Of a stretch of 64,000 nucleotides of DNA, positions 33,133 to 42,533 are shown piece after piece. Made by a program: the position numbers and the translations under genes. The DNA is from Mangrovimicrobium sp033283325 (GTDB lineage Bacteria > Pseudomonadota > Gammaproteobacteria > Pseudomonadales > Halieaceae). The notes beneath the pieces were generated by a model that saw only the letters and a program-made list of their open reading frames with translations, ran no database searches and was not told the origin of the DNA. The first letter of the stretch is position 1; every line of letters starts with the position of its first letter. The stretch spans positions 124,001-188,000 of the forward strand of contig JAWMQO010000002.1 in the NCBI GenBank assembly GCA_033283325.1, written 5' to 3'.

Positions 33133-33712
33133 TCCCCGGCATCAAGCGGAATCGCCAGGAGTTCTGCAGGTAGGCCGTCGCCTGGTAGGCGCCCACCGTG
33201 AAGGGAATTTCCACCAGTTGCTCCATGCTGAAGTACTTCTCCAGGGTGGCGAAAGTCTCCTCGGCGATCATGGCGTCGTCGAACATTTCTTCCACCGCGC
33301 GAAGGATTGCGGCGTCCGCCTCGTTCCACTCCGGATCGGCGGAACCGCGGGTCACCCGGTCGATTTCATCACTGGAAAGGCCCGCCCGTTTACCCGCCTT
33401 CACGTGCTGCGCCCACTCGAAAGGCGCCTGGCAGAGCCAGCCGACCCGCAGGATGATCAGCTCGCGCACCCGGAAGGGCAGCTTGCCCTTGTTCAGGGTG
33501 GTGGACATCTCCGCCTGGCGTTGCACCAGTTCCGGGTAGCGCAGCATGGTGGCGAAATACTCCGGTAGCTGCGGCAGTGGCTCGATCCCCATGGCCTTCC
33601 ACAGCTCGCGCACGAAGGACAGTTGCTCCTCGCTGAACTGATCCGCGTCCAGCGGTTCCAGCCGCGGTGGCTGGCCAAGAATTCGCTCCTGGCGCGCTTC
33701 GATATCTGACAT
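33110..33712 (-). CDS. Carboxymuconolactone decarboxylase/AhpD-family protein
   Basis: CMD-fold helical protein of 200 residues. Motifs are FRVRELIILRVGWLCQAPFEWAQHVKAG, with the Cys-x(7)-His arrangement, and LVEIPFTVGAYQATAYLQN. ATG 33712 (MSDIEARQ) has AGGAG with a 6-nt spacer. An upstream in-frame ATG at 33793 also has GGAG and would add a signal-peptide-like leader, so both a cytoplasmic and an exported form are conceivable. It is divergent from the LLM oxidoreductase with a palindromic operator between them. Confidence 0.8.
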   Translation of the reverse strand: MSDIEARQERILGQPPRLEPLDADQFSEEQLSFVRELWKAMGIEPLPQLPEYFATMLRYPELVQRQAEMSTTLNKGKLPFRVRELIILRVGWLCQAPFEWAQHVKAGKRAGLSSDEIDRVTRGSADPEWNEADAAILRAVEEMFDDAMIAEETFATLEKYFSMEQLVEIPFTVGAYQATAYLQNSWRFRLMPGTTGLEMR

Positions 33713-33875
33713 GGTGATCTCCTGGGCTATAAGGTCGGGCGAAAGCGTAACAAACAGCAGTGCGAAGCACATAGTGATACAGCGTTGGGACATGGGCCGT
33801 GCTCCGCTTGTTATAAGTGAATTATCCGTAAGGCGCCGCGACCCGGCTGCACTTTCGCTGACGCTGGCGAGCGGC

Positions 33876-33901
33876 TATTATGAACAAGACTGTTCATAAT
33901 A
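33876..33901. promoter_or_regulatory. Perfect TetR-type operator between CMD and LLM genes
   Basis: TATTATGAACA-N4-TGTTCATAATA: two 11-bp arms, exact reverse complements, 62 bp before the LLM start. Length and symmetry are typical of TetR/AcrR-family operators, although no such regulator is encoded nearby. It could control both divergent genes and the downstream plus-strand cluster. Confidence 0.75.
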
Positions 33902-33963
33902 ATACACGCAGGCCCGCGGCGAAACGTCCCGCCCGGCGGCGTCCGCCGATCCAGAGGTATCCG

Positions 33964-35082
33964 ATGAAAGTACAACCAGCAGCCTTCCTGCGCACCACCC
34001 TACCCCTCGGCATGGAAGCCCTGGATGATTACGACAGCGGCCGCTACCACTCGATCTGGCTGCCTGACCACATGGTGAGTTTCTGGCCGGATTCCATCTG
34101 GACGCCGGAATTCACCGATCTCGCCACCGTCTCCCCCTCGCCCCACCGCCATCTCGATGCCATGGCCGTGGCCGCGGCGGCGGCGGTGAAGACCGAGAAC
34201 GCACAGATCGCCACCTGTGTAGTCGACACCGTGCGCCGCCACCCTTCGTTGCTGGCCCAGTCAGCGCTGACCATCTCCCACCTTTCCAAAGGGCGATTCA
34301 TCATGGGGCTGGGCAGCGGGGAAACCGAGAATACCGTGCCCTACGGCTTCGACTTCAGCAAGCCGGTTGGTCGCTTCGAGGAATCCCTCACGGTCATCAA
34401 GCTACTCTGGGAGAGCGAGGGGCCGGTGGACTTCGAAGGCAAGTTCTTCCGCCTGCAACACGCCCGCCTCGACACAGAACTCTACGAGGGCAAGGCGCCG
34501 CCGATCTGGATCGGCGCAGCGGGCCCGCGCATGCTGGATATCACCGGCCGCTTCGCCGATGGTTGGTGGCCTGCGGGCGCGTGGTCGCCAGAAGAGTACG
34601 CCGACAAGCTGGCGGTGATCCGGGCCTCCGCGGAACGCGCAGGCCGCGACCCGATGGCCATCGTTCCAGCGCTCGTCACTGCCTGCCTGCTGGGAGACGA
34701 TGACGAGTTGGCGGAGATCCTGAAGGCGCCGCTGGTGAAGGCCTGGATTCTGCAACCGACCGCCCAGACCCTGCGGGATTTCGGCTTCAGCCATCCGATG
34801 GGTGACGACTGGGGCGGCTTCCAGGATATCAACCCGGAAATCCTTACCCGCGAGCGCATCCTGGATATGCTGGAGAAAGTAGAGCCGGAAGCCATCCTCG
34901 CCCTGATACCCCACGGTTCGCCGAAGAACGTGGCGAAGCGGCTCAAGGGCTATGTGGACGCTGGCCTGCGGGTGCCGAAGATCCTCGACTACGGCGCCAT
35001 GGCCGGACTCAAGTTCGGTGCCCGCTCGGCTCAGTTGGTGCGCGAAACCGAGGACGAGCTGCTCAAGCTCTGCGGAAACTAA
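33964..35082 (+). CDS. LLM-class F420/FMN-dependent oxidoreductase
   Basis: 372-residue luciferase-like monooxygenase-fold protein. Signatures are SIWLPDHMVSFW, the RRHPSLLAQSALTISHLSKGRFIMGLGSGE block, YGFDFSKPVGRFEESLTVIKLLW and PPIWIGAAGPRML. ATG 33964 is chosen over a frame opening at 33880, which would run through the operator. First gene of a plus-strand cluster with a sulfotransferase, an isomerase-like protein and a DUF1214 protein. The substrate is unknown, and whether the cofactor is F420 or FMN cannot be decided from sequence alone. Confidence 0.88.
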   Translation: MKVQPAAFLRTTLPLGMEALDDYDSGRYHSIWLPDHMVSFWPDSIWTPEFTDLATVSPSPHRHLDAMAVAAAAAVKTENAQIATCVVDTVRRHPSLLAQSALTISHLSKGRFIMGLGSGETENTVPYGFDFSKPVGRFEESLTVIKLLWESEGPVDFEGKFFRLQHARLDTELYEGKAPPIWIGAAGPRMLDITGRFADGWWPAGAWSPEEYADKLAVIRASAERAGRDPMAIVPALVTACLLGDDDELAEILKAPLVKAWILQPTAQTLRDFGFSHPMGDDWGGFQDINPEILTRERILDMLEKVEPEAILALIPHGSPKNVAKRLKGYVDAGLRVPKILDYGAMAGLKFGARSAQLVRETEDELLKLCGN

Positions 35083-35087
35083 TTCAC

Positions 35088-35163
35088 TTTGTGGGAGCCC
35101 GCTCCGCGGGCGAAGGCCGACACGGAGCTGCAGGCTATCGCCCGCGGAGCGGGCTCCCACAAA
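35088..35163. repeat. Long REP-like hairpin (GTGGGAGCCCGCTCC)
   Basis: Arms 35088-35113 and 35138-35163 are almost perfectly complementary (TTTGTGGGAGCCCGCTCC...). It starts 6 bp after the LLM stop and ends with an A-run. It could attenuate or terminate transcription before the sulfotransferase gene. Related copies are at 12783, 42431 and 55192. Confidence 0.85.
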
Positions 35164-35180
35164 AGACCAGGAAATCTGAA

Positions 35181-36353
35181 ATGGGTGTAACCTCGCTGGA
35201 AACCAGAGCCCTGCTGCAGGCGGCGCTTGACGAAACCGGCCTCGACGACTGGGGCGACCCGAGCTTCGAGGAACGCTTCGACCTCGCCGTCGAGGCGCTG
35301 CAGAAGCTGGACATGGACATCGCCGGTGAAAAGTTTGCGGCGGGCGTCTGCCACTGGCTGCTCACCGACCGCCTGCGCTTTTTCAACGACCACAAGACGG
35401 TCCCCGGCCTCGCCGATGAAGTCATCGACAAACCCCTGTTTGCCACTGGCGAACCGCGCTCCGGCACCACCTTGCTGCACGCCCTGCTCTCCCAGGACCC
35501 GGACTCGCGCTCCCTGCGCTTCTGGGAAGTCATGCGCCCCTCGCCGCCACCGGGACTGGCGAAAGAGGACGACCCGCGCCGGGCCATCGCCGATGCGGAC
35601 TGGCACGGTATCAACGCCATCGCCCGTGAGTGGCTGAAGATTCACCCCTACAACGACATGCTCGGCGATGGCCTGCCCGAGTGCGAGCGCAGCTGGGCCT
35701 TCGACTTTCGCATCATGACCCCGACAGCCTGGTGGCGGGCACCCATCGGCATGGCGGTCGCCGGCTTTCCCAGCGACCCCGCCGCCCAGTACCGCATCCA
35801 CAAGATGATGCTGCAGGCCTGCCAGCACGGCCGGCCGAAAAAGCGCTGGGCACTGAAGGGTTTTCACGGGCCGCGCCTGAAGGACTTCTTCGACGCCTAC
35901 CCGGATGCGCGGATGATCTGGACGCACCGGGACCCGGTGCAGGTCACCGCCTCGCGGATTGGCATGGCAATCACCCTGACCCGCTGTTTCTCCGGCGGCG
36001 CGGAATTCGATGAAAAAGCAATGGCCGCTATCCACCTGGGCGCCACCCGGGCCGGTATCACCGAAACCATGAACAACCCGCTGGTCGACGACCCGCGCAT
36101 CTATCACGTGCGTTACAAGGATTTCGTCGGTGATCCGGTGGGCACTATCGGTGGCTTTTACGACTACTGCGGCATCGAATTTACCGACGCGGCGCAGCAG
36201 GCCATGCGCGATTATCTCGGCAAAAATCGCGGCGACCGCTACGGCAAGTTCGTTTATTCCACCGACATGATCGACGCGGACATCGACGCCCTCAACGAAG
36301 AGTTCGCCCCCTACCGGGAGCGCTTCGGTCTCGAAGTCGAGAAGCGGAAATAG
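35181..36353 (+). CDS. Sulfotransferase family protein
   Basis: 390 residues from ATG 35181; the longer frame from 35091 translates the REP hairpin and is rejected. The PAPS loop is FATGEPRSGTTLLHALL, the 3'-phosphate motif is MIWTHRDPVQVTASRIG, and the C-terminal segment RYKDFVGDPVGTIGGFYDYCG is typical of Sulfotransfer_3-like proteins. These are common next to LLM oxidoreductases in marine and steroid/terpenoid-degrading bacteria. The acceptor is unknown. Confidence 0.85.
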   Translation: MGVTSLETRALLQAALDETGLDDWGDPSFEERFDLAVEALQKLDMDIAGEKFAAGVCHWLLTDRLRFFNDHKTVPGLADEVIDKPLFATGEPRSGTTLLHALLSQDPDSRSLRFWEVMRPSPPPGLAKEDDPRRAIADADWHGINAIAREWLKIHPYNDMLGDGLPECERSWAFDFRIMTPTAWWRAPIGMAVAGFPSDPAAQYRIHKMMLQACQHGRPKKRWALKGFHGPRLKDFFDAYPDARMIWTHRDPVQVTASRIGMAITLTRCFSGGAEFDEKAMAAIHLGATRAGITETMNNPLVDDPRIYHVRYKDFVGDPVGTIGGFYDYCGIEFTDAAQQAMRDYLGKNRGDRYGKFVYSTDMIDADIDALNEEFAPYRERFGLEVEKRK

Positions 36354-36369
36354 TTCAGGAAGATCAGTT

Positions 36370-37185
36370 ATGCACCCAAGACTCTCCATCGACAGTATCG
36401 CCTTCATGTTCGACAGCCTCGATACCCAGGCGGACTACTGGCGCAAGCTGGACGCCAGCCGCGTCACTCTGCTGGGTGCCCACATTCAGGCGGCCGGCGT
36501 GGACGCCACCGCACAAGCGCTGCAAAGTGCCAACTGCAGGCTGGAATCGGTGGTTCACCCCTTCCTGCCCCAGCAGCACCTCAGTCCCGACCCCGCTACC
36601 TGGGAGGCGCCGCGGGAAAGTCTCGATGCGGAAATCGAATCAGCCGCCGCGCTGGGCGCAAACTCCATCTACATGGTCACCGGTGGCCACGGCGGCATGG
36701 ACTGGGAAGACGCGGCGCAAGTTTTCACCGAGGCGGTGGCGCCCTGCGTGGTAAAGGCCCGCGCCGCCGGTGTGCACTTGCTTATCGAGAACGCCCCCCC
36801 GGCCTACGCCGACATCCATATCGCACACACGCTCCGCGATACCGTGACGCTGGCGAAGCTCGCCGGCGTCGGTGTCTGCATCGACCTGCCCGGCTGCTGG
36901 ACCGAGGCGGGCCTGAAGGAAACCTTCCGGGAAGCCATGCCCCTGGCACAACTGGTACAGGTGAGTGACTATGTTTGCGGCGACCGCTGCGTACCGGCAC
37001 GCGCCGTACCCGGCGACGGCGACATGCCCCTGCGCCGCCTGTTCGAGTGGCTGCTGGAAGCGGGCTACGAGGGCGCCTTCGATCCCGAGCTGATCGGCCC
37101 GCGGATCGACGAGGAAGGCGGTTTCCAGGCGACCAGGCGCTCCGCGGAGTACCTCGCGACGCTGCTGCGGGAACTCGGCGCCTGA
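36370..37185 (+). CDS. Sugar phosphate isomerase/epimerase-like TIM-barrel protein
   Basis: 271 residues with the xylose-isomerase-like TIM-barrel pattern. Visible elements are VVHPFLPQQHL, NSIYMVTGGHGGMDWEDAAQVF, GVHLLIENAPPAY (metal Glu), CIDLPGCWTEAGL, QVSDYVCGDR and the C-terminal YEGAFDPELIGPRID (metal Glu). The reaction is unknown. It starts 16 bp after the sulfotransferase and 22 bp before the DUF1214 gene, so it is cotranscribed. Confidence 0.8.
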   Translation: MHPRLSIDSIAFMFDSLDTQADYWRKLDASRVTLLGAHIQAAGVDATAQALQSANCRLESVVHPFLPQQHLSPDPATWEAPRESLDAEIESAAALGANSIYMVTGGHGGMDWEDAAQVFTEAVAPCVVKARAAGVHLLIENAPPAYADIHIAHTLRDTVTLAKLAGVGVCIDLPGCWTEAGLKETFREAMPLAQLVQVSDYVCGDRCVPARAVPGDGDMPLRRLFEWLLEAGYEGAFDPELIGPRIDEEGGFQATRRSAEYLATLLRELGA

Positions 37186-37207
37186 ACTTTTCTGAGAGGA
37201 ACGAGCC

Positions 37208-38437
37208 ATGGCCTACGGCGACAGCCCCCACGACGAGAACCTGCGCGACGCCTGGCGGGATTTCTGCCGCAAACTTGAAGCTGCCGGCGACCGGGTGTTC
37301 AAGGATTACAATCCCCCGACCCCCGAGCACCGCGCCGACGCCTTCCGTTTCCTGACGCAGAACCTCGGCCAGGCTTTTGATTTCGCCCTGGAAACCCGGG
37401 ATACACGCTACCCTGCCATCCACCGCTTCTGCACCCCCTACTGCAAACTGGGGGGCGACGCGGCGGATTTCACCTACCAGCAGGCCTGGATCGACGGCGA
37501 CTCGGTCTACAGGATCAGCGGGAATCGCGGCAGCGCGAAGTTCTTCAACATCACTGTGCAGGGCGAGCGCCCGGACAAACACCCTGGCACGGACATCCCC
37601 AGCCTGCACGATCCCTTCGGCGACATACCCGAGGCGAATATGTTCGGCCACCAGCTGAGCACCGACTGGGACGGCAGCTTCGAACTCTTTATCGGCGGGC
37701 CCGAGCGCGGCCCCAACTGGCTGCCCACCACAGCGAAATCGCGCAAGCTGTTTATCCGCAATGGCTTCGATCGCTGGGACGAAGTGCCCGCATCGATCAG
37801 CATCGAGCGGGTGGACATGGACTCGCCACGGCCACTGCCCACCGTCGACAACCTCACCGCGGCGATGCAGTGGGCGGGTACATTCGTCGAGGCGCTGATG
37901 GACGACTGGCCCGATCACCCCTACGCCTACAGCCCGGCGGTAGACCCGGTGAACGTGAACGCCTTCCCGGCGGATGCGGCCAACGACAGTTCCGACCAGA
38001 AGCGCGGCCGCCTCGCCGCCAACATGTGCTGGGAACTGGCGGCGGACGAGGCGCTGATCCTGGAATTCCCGCAACACAGCGGTTTCTGGATGCTGGCCAA
38101 CATGGGCAGCTTCTTCAACAGCATGGACTATCTCTACCGCCCGGTGAGCTACACCCCGGCGCGCACCGCCTTCGGCAGCGACAACATGGTGCGGCTCATT
38201 CTCTGCGCGCAGGACCCCGGCTACCACAACTGGATGGACACGCAAGGGTTCGTCCGCGGCAACGTCATCTACCGCAACCTGCTGTCCACGGAGAACGCGG
38301 AGTTTTCCACCCGGGTGGTAAAACTGGCTGATCTCGCTTCAGCGTTGCCGGAGGACACGCCGCGGGTCACACCCGAAGAGCGGGTTGAGCTACTCCGCCG
38401 GCGCTTCAACGCCATCCGGCGACGCTACGGGATTTGA
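37208..38437 (+). CDS. DUF1214-domain protein
   Basis: 409 residues without signal peptide or TM. Segments such as YRISGNRGSAKFFNITVQGERP, DGSFELFIGGPERGPNWLPT, RKLFIRNGFDRWDEVPASISIERV and the C-terminal helical part match the DUF1214 pattern (often fused with DUF1254 in other bacteria). Function is unknown; its cluster partners suggest a catabolic or detoxification pathway. It is last gene of the cluster; the following 200 bp to 38638 contain no gene. Confidence 0.7.
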   Translation: MAYGDSPHDENLRDAWRDFCRKLEAAGDRVFKDYNPPTPEHRADAFRFLTQNLGQAFDFALETRDTRYPAIHRFCTPYCKLGGDAADFTYQQAWIDGDSVYRISGNRGSAKFFNITVQGERPDKHPGTDIPSLHDPFGDIPEANMFGHQLSTDWDGSFELFIGGPERGPNWLPTTAKSRKLFIRNGFDRWDEVPASISIERVDMDSPRPLPTVDNLTAAMQWAGTFVEALMDDWPDHPYAYSPAVDPVNVNAFPADAANDSSDQKRGRLAANMCWELAADEALILEFPQHSGFWMLANMGSFFNSMDYLYRPVSYTPARTAFGSDNMVRLILCAQDPGYHNWMDTQGFVRGNVIYRNLLSTENAEFSTRVVKLADLASALPEDTPRVTPEERVELLRRRFNAIRRRYGI

Positions 38438-38638
38438 TTCTCGCGCACCTGGTGACGGCCTTGTTGCCGCCAAATCGTCCCGAATACACATACCGCTTCG
38501 ATAAAAGCCCCCCGCGCCGGGGCGGATGCCAGCACAGAGCACAGCAGGATTCCGTATGCCGCCTATAATCAGGCACAGCCCTTGGGCATAATCACCTGAT
38601 AACTCTCATACCAGCCGTCATACGGGGATACAGAAAAG

Positions 38639-39745
38639 ATGGAAGCAGGTACATCGGCGGAACAACGCTCTCGCGAAATCATCGACCTCGTCGTGCGCGT
38701 CGGCCTCATAGCGCTGCTCGCCTGGTTGGCGATGAAAGTCTTCTCGCCCTTCCTCGGCCTGATGGTCTGGGCCATCGTACTTGCCATCGCGCTCTATCCG
38801 CTGAACGAAAAGATTGCCGCCAGGATGGGCGGCAGCAACGGCCGCGCCGCCACCGTGCTGGTACTCGGGCTGATACTCTTACTCGGCGTTCCCACCACGC
38901 TCCTGGGCGTCGCACTCGCCGACCAGGCGCTGGACGCCTATACCAGTTTCTCCAGCGGCAACCTCCATGTCCCCGAACCGAAGGAGAAGGTGCAGAACTG
39001 GCCGGTAATAGGGCCGCAGGTCTATGCCGGCTGGTCCGAAGCGGCGACCAATACCACTGAATTCCTGCGCCAGCACGAAGCCCAGGTGCGTACCATCGCC
39101 CGTGACGCGATGGGCTTCGTCGGCGGCACCCTCGTCAGCCTGCTGGCTTTCATCGGCGCGTTCATCATCGCGGGCATCATGATGGCCTACGCCCACCCCG
39201 GCGCCAGCAGCACCCGGCGCATCTTCGTCCGGGTATGCGGCCCCAAAACCGGCCCCGAACTCCACCAGTTGTCGGTGGCGACGATTCGCTCCGTCGCCGT
39301 CGGCGTGATCGGTGTGGCCTTCATCCAGGCGGTACTACTGGGCATCGGCTTCCTGCTGGCGGGCGTTCCCATGGCGGGCATCCTCGCCCTGATCGCCCTG
39401 CTCCTGGGCATCGCCCAGGTACCCGCGGCGCTGATCGTGATCCCGGTAATTATCTGGATGTGGACGGGCGGCGACGCCTCGACCGTATCCAACACCGTTT
39501 TCACCGTCTACCTGCTGCTCGCCGGCCTCGCCGACAACGTGCTGAAACCCCTGCTGCTGGGCCGCGGCCTGGCGATTCCCATGCCGGTCGTCCTGATCGG
39601 CGCACTGGGCGGGATGATCAGCAGCGGTATCATCGGCCTGTTCATCGGTGCGGTGATTCTCGGCGTTGCCTACCAGATCTTCATGGCCTGGGTGGGCGAT
39701 AGCGCGGCTGAAGAGGCGAGTGCGCCCGCGGCGTCCAACGACTGA
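38639..39745 (+). CDS. AI-2E family (PerM-like) transporter
   Basis: 368-residue polytopic inner-membrane protein with about eight TM segments. An N-terminal pair (VGLIALLAWLAMKVFSPFLGLMVWAIVLAIAL) is followed by a long extracytoplasmic loop (about 95-145), then TM segments with GVAFIQAVLLGIGFLLAGVP and PALGIAQVPA-like blocks. The C-terminal VLIGALGGMISSGIIGLFIGAVIL is the AI-2E_transport signature. The substrate is uncertain, since family members export diverse solutes. The stop overlaps the OMF start (TGATG). Confidence 0.9.
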   Translation: MEAGTSAEQRSREIIDLVVRVGLIALLAWLAMKVFSPFLGLMVWAIVLAIALYPLNEKIAARMGGSNGRAATVLVLGLILLLGVPTTLLGVALADQALDAYTSFSSGNLHVPEPKEKVQNWPVIGPQVYAGWSEAATNTTEFLRQHEAQVRTIARDAMGFVGGTLVSLLAFIGAFIIAGIMMAYAHPGASSTRRIFVRVCGPKTGPELHQLSVATIRSVAVGVIGVAFIQAVLLGIGFLLAGVPMAGILALIALLLGIAQVPAALIVIPVIIWMWTGGDASTVSNTVFTVYLLLAGLADNVLKPLLLGRGLAIPMPVVLIGALGGMISSGIIGLFIGAVILGVAYQIFMAWVGDSAAEEASAPAASND

Positions 39746-41271
39746 TGCGCCTCACCGGGGCAACCCGCAAACTCAGCGCAGCGCTGCTCCTGCTTGCTGG
39801 CAGCGGCTGCACCATGCTGGGCCCGGATTACACTGAACCGGATACCGAGTGGCTGAGCCAGTGGCAGCCAGACCTCTACGGGCAGGCAGCGCAACAGCCC
39901 GACGCCCCGGACCTCAGCGCATGGTGGCAAACCTTGGGTGACCCGGTACTCGACGACCTGATCAGCAAGGCGCGGACAGAAAATCCCGGGCTGCGCATCG
40001 CCGGGTTGCGGATTCTCGAGAGCCGGGCGCAGCAGGGTATCGCAGGTGGGCTGCGCTATCCGCAGCTGCAACAGATCAGCGCCTCGGGCGCGGCGATTTC
40101 CCAGGATACCGAGGGGGCTTCCCGCAAGGAATTCAGGACTGCTGACGCCGCCTTCGACATCGGCTGGGAAATCGACTTCTGGGGGAGATTCCAGCGCGCC
40201 GTCGAGTCCGCCGACGCCGCCTACTTCGCCTCAGTCGTCAACCAGCGGGATGCCCAGGTGCTGCTCAGTGCGCAGGTGGCCTCGCTCTACTACAGCTACA
40301 AAACCACGCTGCAGCGCATCGAGATCGCCCGTAGCAACGTCCAGCTCCAGCAACGCAGCCTGGAAATCACCCAGCGGCTGTTCGACGAGGGGCAGGATTC
40401 CGAGCTGGACGTGCAACAGGCCAAGGCGCAATACCTCAGCACACTCGCCACCATCCCGAGCCTGCAACTGGCGCTGACCCAGACGCGCAACGCCCTTGCC
40501 GCAGTGCTCGGGAGGGCCCCCGGGGAGGTTCCGGAACTGGAGGTGGTGGACAGCGTACTGCCCGAGCCGGACCTCATCGCCCTGGGCGACGTGCCCGCCG
40601 CAATGCTGCTGCGCCGGCCCGACGTGCGCGTCGCCGCCTGGCAGGCCGCTGCGCAATCCGCCCAGGTGGGTATCGCCCAGGCGGACCTCTACCCCGCGAT
40701 TTCCCTCTTCGGCAGCATCGGCTGGTCGGGTAACAGCCTGGACGCCGTGGCCGACACCACAACCCTCGCCGGCGGACCGGCGCTGAGCTGGAATGTCTTC
40801 AACTACGGCCGCCTGAAAAACAACGTCCGCGTCCAGGACGCACGCCTGCAGCAGGCGCTGGAAAGTTTCCAGCTCACAGTTCTCGGCGCAGCCCGGGAAG
40901 TAGACGACAGCGCGGCCCGCATTGCACAGACCGGGGCCCGACAGCAGATCCTCGACCAGTCGGTGGCCGCGGCGGAACGCTCCCTCAGCATTGCCAGCAA
41001 GCGCTACCGCGAGGGCTATTCCGATTTCCAGCGGGTACTCGACGCCCAGGCCGCCAGCTTCGCCTCGGCGGACCGGGCCATCGTCAATCGCGGCGACCAC
41101 GTCTCAGCAGTCATCGACCTTTACAAAGCCCTCGGTGGCGGCTGGCAGGCTGCGACCATCGAGGACCTGATCCCCCCCGACCTGCGGGACAGCATGGGCG
41201 AGCGTACCGACTGGGGCGACCTGCTCGAAGCACCGCTGGTCGAGCCCCCCGAGCAAGGAGACCCACCATGA
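39745..41271 (+). CDS. Outer-membrane factor lipoprotein (NodT family)
   Basis: 508-residue TolC-like efflux channel with a lipoprotein signal (LLLAGSGC, acylated Cys). Two OEP repeats each with long helices follow: LRIAGLRILESRAQQGIAGG early and AARGQADSAARIA-type helices late. LLRRPDVRVAAWQAAAQSAQVGIAQADLYPAISLFGSIG is the conserved NodT segment. It pairs with the HlyD-type adaptor that starts four bases before its stop (ATGA). Together with the DUF2955 protein it probably forms a tripartite aromatic/fusaric-acid-type efflux system. Confidence 0.93.
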   Translation: MRLTGATRKLSAALLLLAGSGCTMLGPDYTEPDTEWLSQWQPDLYGQAAQQPDAPDLSAWWQTLGDPVLDDLISKARTENPGLRIAGLRILESRAQQGIAGGLRYPQLQQISASGAAISQDTEGASRKEFRTADAAFDIGWEIDFWGRFQRAVESADAAYFASVVNQRDAQVLLSAQVASLYYSYKTTLQRIEIARSNVQLQQRSLEITQRLFDEGQDSELDVQQAKAQYLSTLATIPSLQLALTQTRNALAAVLGRAPGEVPELEVVDSVLPEPDLIALGDVPAAMLLRRPDVRVAAWQAAAQSAQVGIAQADLYPAISLFGSIGWSGNSLDAVADTTTLAGGPALSWNVFNYGRLKNNVRVQDARLQQALESFQLTVLGAAREVDDSAARIAQTGARQQILDQSVAAAERSLSIASKRYREGYSDFQRVLDAQAASFASADRAIVNRGDHVSAVIDLYKALGGGWQAATIEDLIPPDLRDSMGERTDWGDLLEAPLVEPPEQGDPP

Positions 41272-42425
41272 GCGAGCCCAGAGCCGATGACGCTCCAGAA
41301 GTAGCGCCGCAGGACACCGGTGATACTTCAGCTGCGCCCGCCGCACCGCCCTCTGCGAATAAGGGAATCGCGGTTGTACTGGTACTGCTGCTGGTCTCCC
41401 TGCTCTGGTACCTGTTGGCAGACCGTTTCACACCCTACACCTCCCAGGCCCGGATACAGGGGTATGTGGTGGGAGTGGCACCCAAGGTCGCCGGGGTGAT
41501 TACCGGGATCCACGTCGAAAACAATACCCGGGTAAAACAGGGGCAGCAGCTTTTCACCATCGATCGCTCCCAGTATGAAATCGCCCTGCAGAGCGCGCGT
41601 TCCAATCTCGACAACACCCGCCAGCAGGTCGCCGCCGGCGATGCCGTGGTGGAACAGGCGCGGGCCAACCTGCGCGCGGCCGAGGCTGGCCAACTGAAGG
41701 CGCAGCAGGACTACAGCCGCCTGAAGCGCCTGCGCGAGGACGATCCGGGCACGGTATCGGAACGCAGGCTGGAAATTTCCGCGGCGACGCTCGCGCAAAC
41801 CGTGGCCCAGGTGGCCGCCGCGGTGGCCGGCGTTCAGCAGGCCATCGAGCAGAAAGGCGGAGACACCGATGAGAGCGGCAACACCCTGCTACAGGCGGCA
41901 CAGGCCGCGGTAGACAAGGCGCAACTGGACCTCGATAACACGACCGTCGTCGCCCAGTCCGACGGCGTGATCACCGACTTGCGGGCAGACGTGGGACAGT
42001 TCGCGGGCACCGGCGGCCCCGTGCTCACCCTCGTGTCGGTCCATGATGTGTGGATTCGCGCGGACTACACCGAGAATAACCTCGGCCACCTCGAGTCCGG
42101 CACCGAGGTGGAAATTTTGCTGGACGCCATGCCGGGGCAAGTGTTGAAGGGGCGCATCCGCGACATTGGTGTGGGTGTCAGCGCCGGCTCGCCGCCACCG
42201 CCGGGCACGCTTCCCAGTGTGCAGAATAATCGCGACTGGCTGCGCCAGGCGCAGCGTTTCCCGGTGCAGGTGGAATTCGCGAGCATGCCTTCGGCCGAAG
42301 TGCTGCGCAACCTGCGACTGGGCGGACAGGCTTCGGTCATCGCCTATTCCGAGGGTCACTGGCTCCTGGGTTTACTCGGGAAGGTCTATATCCGTGTGCT
42401 CAGTTATCTGTCCTATGTCTATTGA
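41268..42425 (+). CDS. HlyD/EmrA-family membrane fusion protein
   Basis: 385-residue periplasmic adaptor. It has a single N-terminal TM helix (about residues 26-46, GIAVVLVLLLVSLLWYLLA), a barrel-sandwich/lipoyl half motif (IQGYVVGVAPKVAGVITGIHV...VKQGQQLFTID), a coiled-coil hairpin with REDDPGTVSERRLE, the second lipoyl half (TTVVAQSDGVITDLRADVGQFA) and a beta-barrel domain. Its start overlaps the OMF stop. Downstream a REP-like element separates it from the DUF2955 gene. Confidence 0.93.
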   Translation: MSEPRADDAPEVAPQDTGDTSAAPAAPPSANKGIAVVLVLLLVSLLWYLLADRFTPYTSQARIQGYVVGVAPKVAGVITGIHVENNTRVKQGQQLFTIDRSQYEIALQSARSNLDNTRQQVAAGDAVVEQARANLRAAEAGQLKAQQDYSRLKRLREDDPGTVSERRLEISAATLAQTVAQVAAAVAGVQQAIEQKGGDTDESGNTLLQAAQAAVDKAQLDLDNTTVVAQSDGVITDLRADVGQFAGTGGPVLTLVSVHDVWIRADYTENNLGHLESGTEVEILLDAMPGQVLKGRIRDIGVGVSAGSPPPPGTLPSVQNNRDWLRQAQRFPVQVEFASMPSAEVLRNLRLGGQASVIAYSEGHWLLGLLGKVYIRVLSYLSYVY

Positions 42426-42430
42426 ACGCT

Positions 42431-42512
42431 TTGTGGGAGCTCACTCCATGAGCGATAAACCACCTTACGCTGGCGACAATCGCCCGCAGCGCGGGCTCCG
42501 ACAGGGCCTTGA
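42431..42512. repeat. REP-like element between hlyD and DUF2955 genes
   Basis: TGTGGGAGCTCACTCCATGAGCG at the left and CGCCCGCAGCGCGGGCTCCGACA at the right form an imperfect dyad of the GGGAGC/GGGCTCC family. Its presence inside an apparent operon may reduce downstream expression. Confidence 0.65.
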
Positions 42513-42533
42513 ACACAGCGGGACCGGTGGCTG

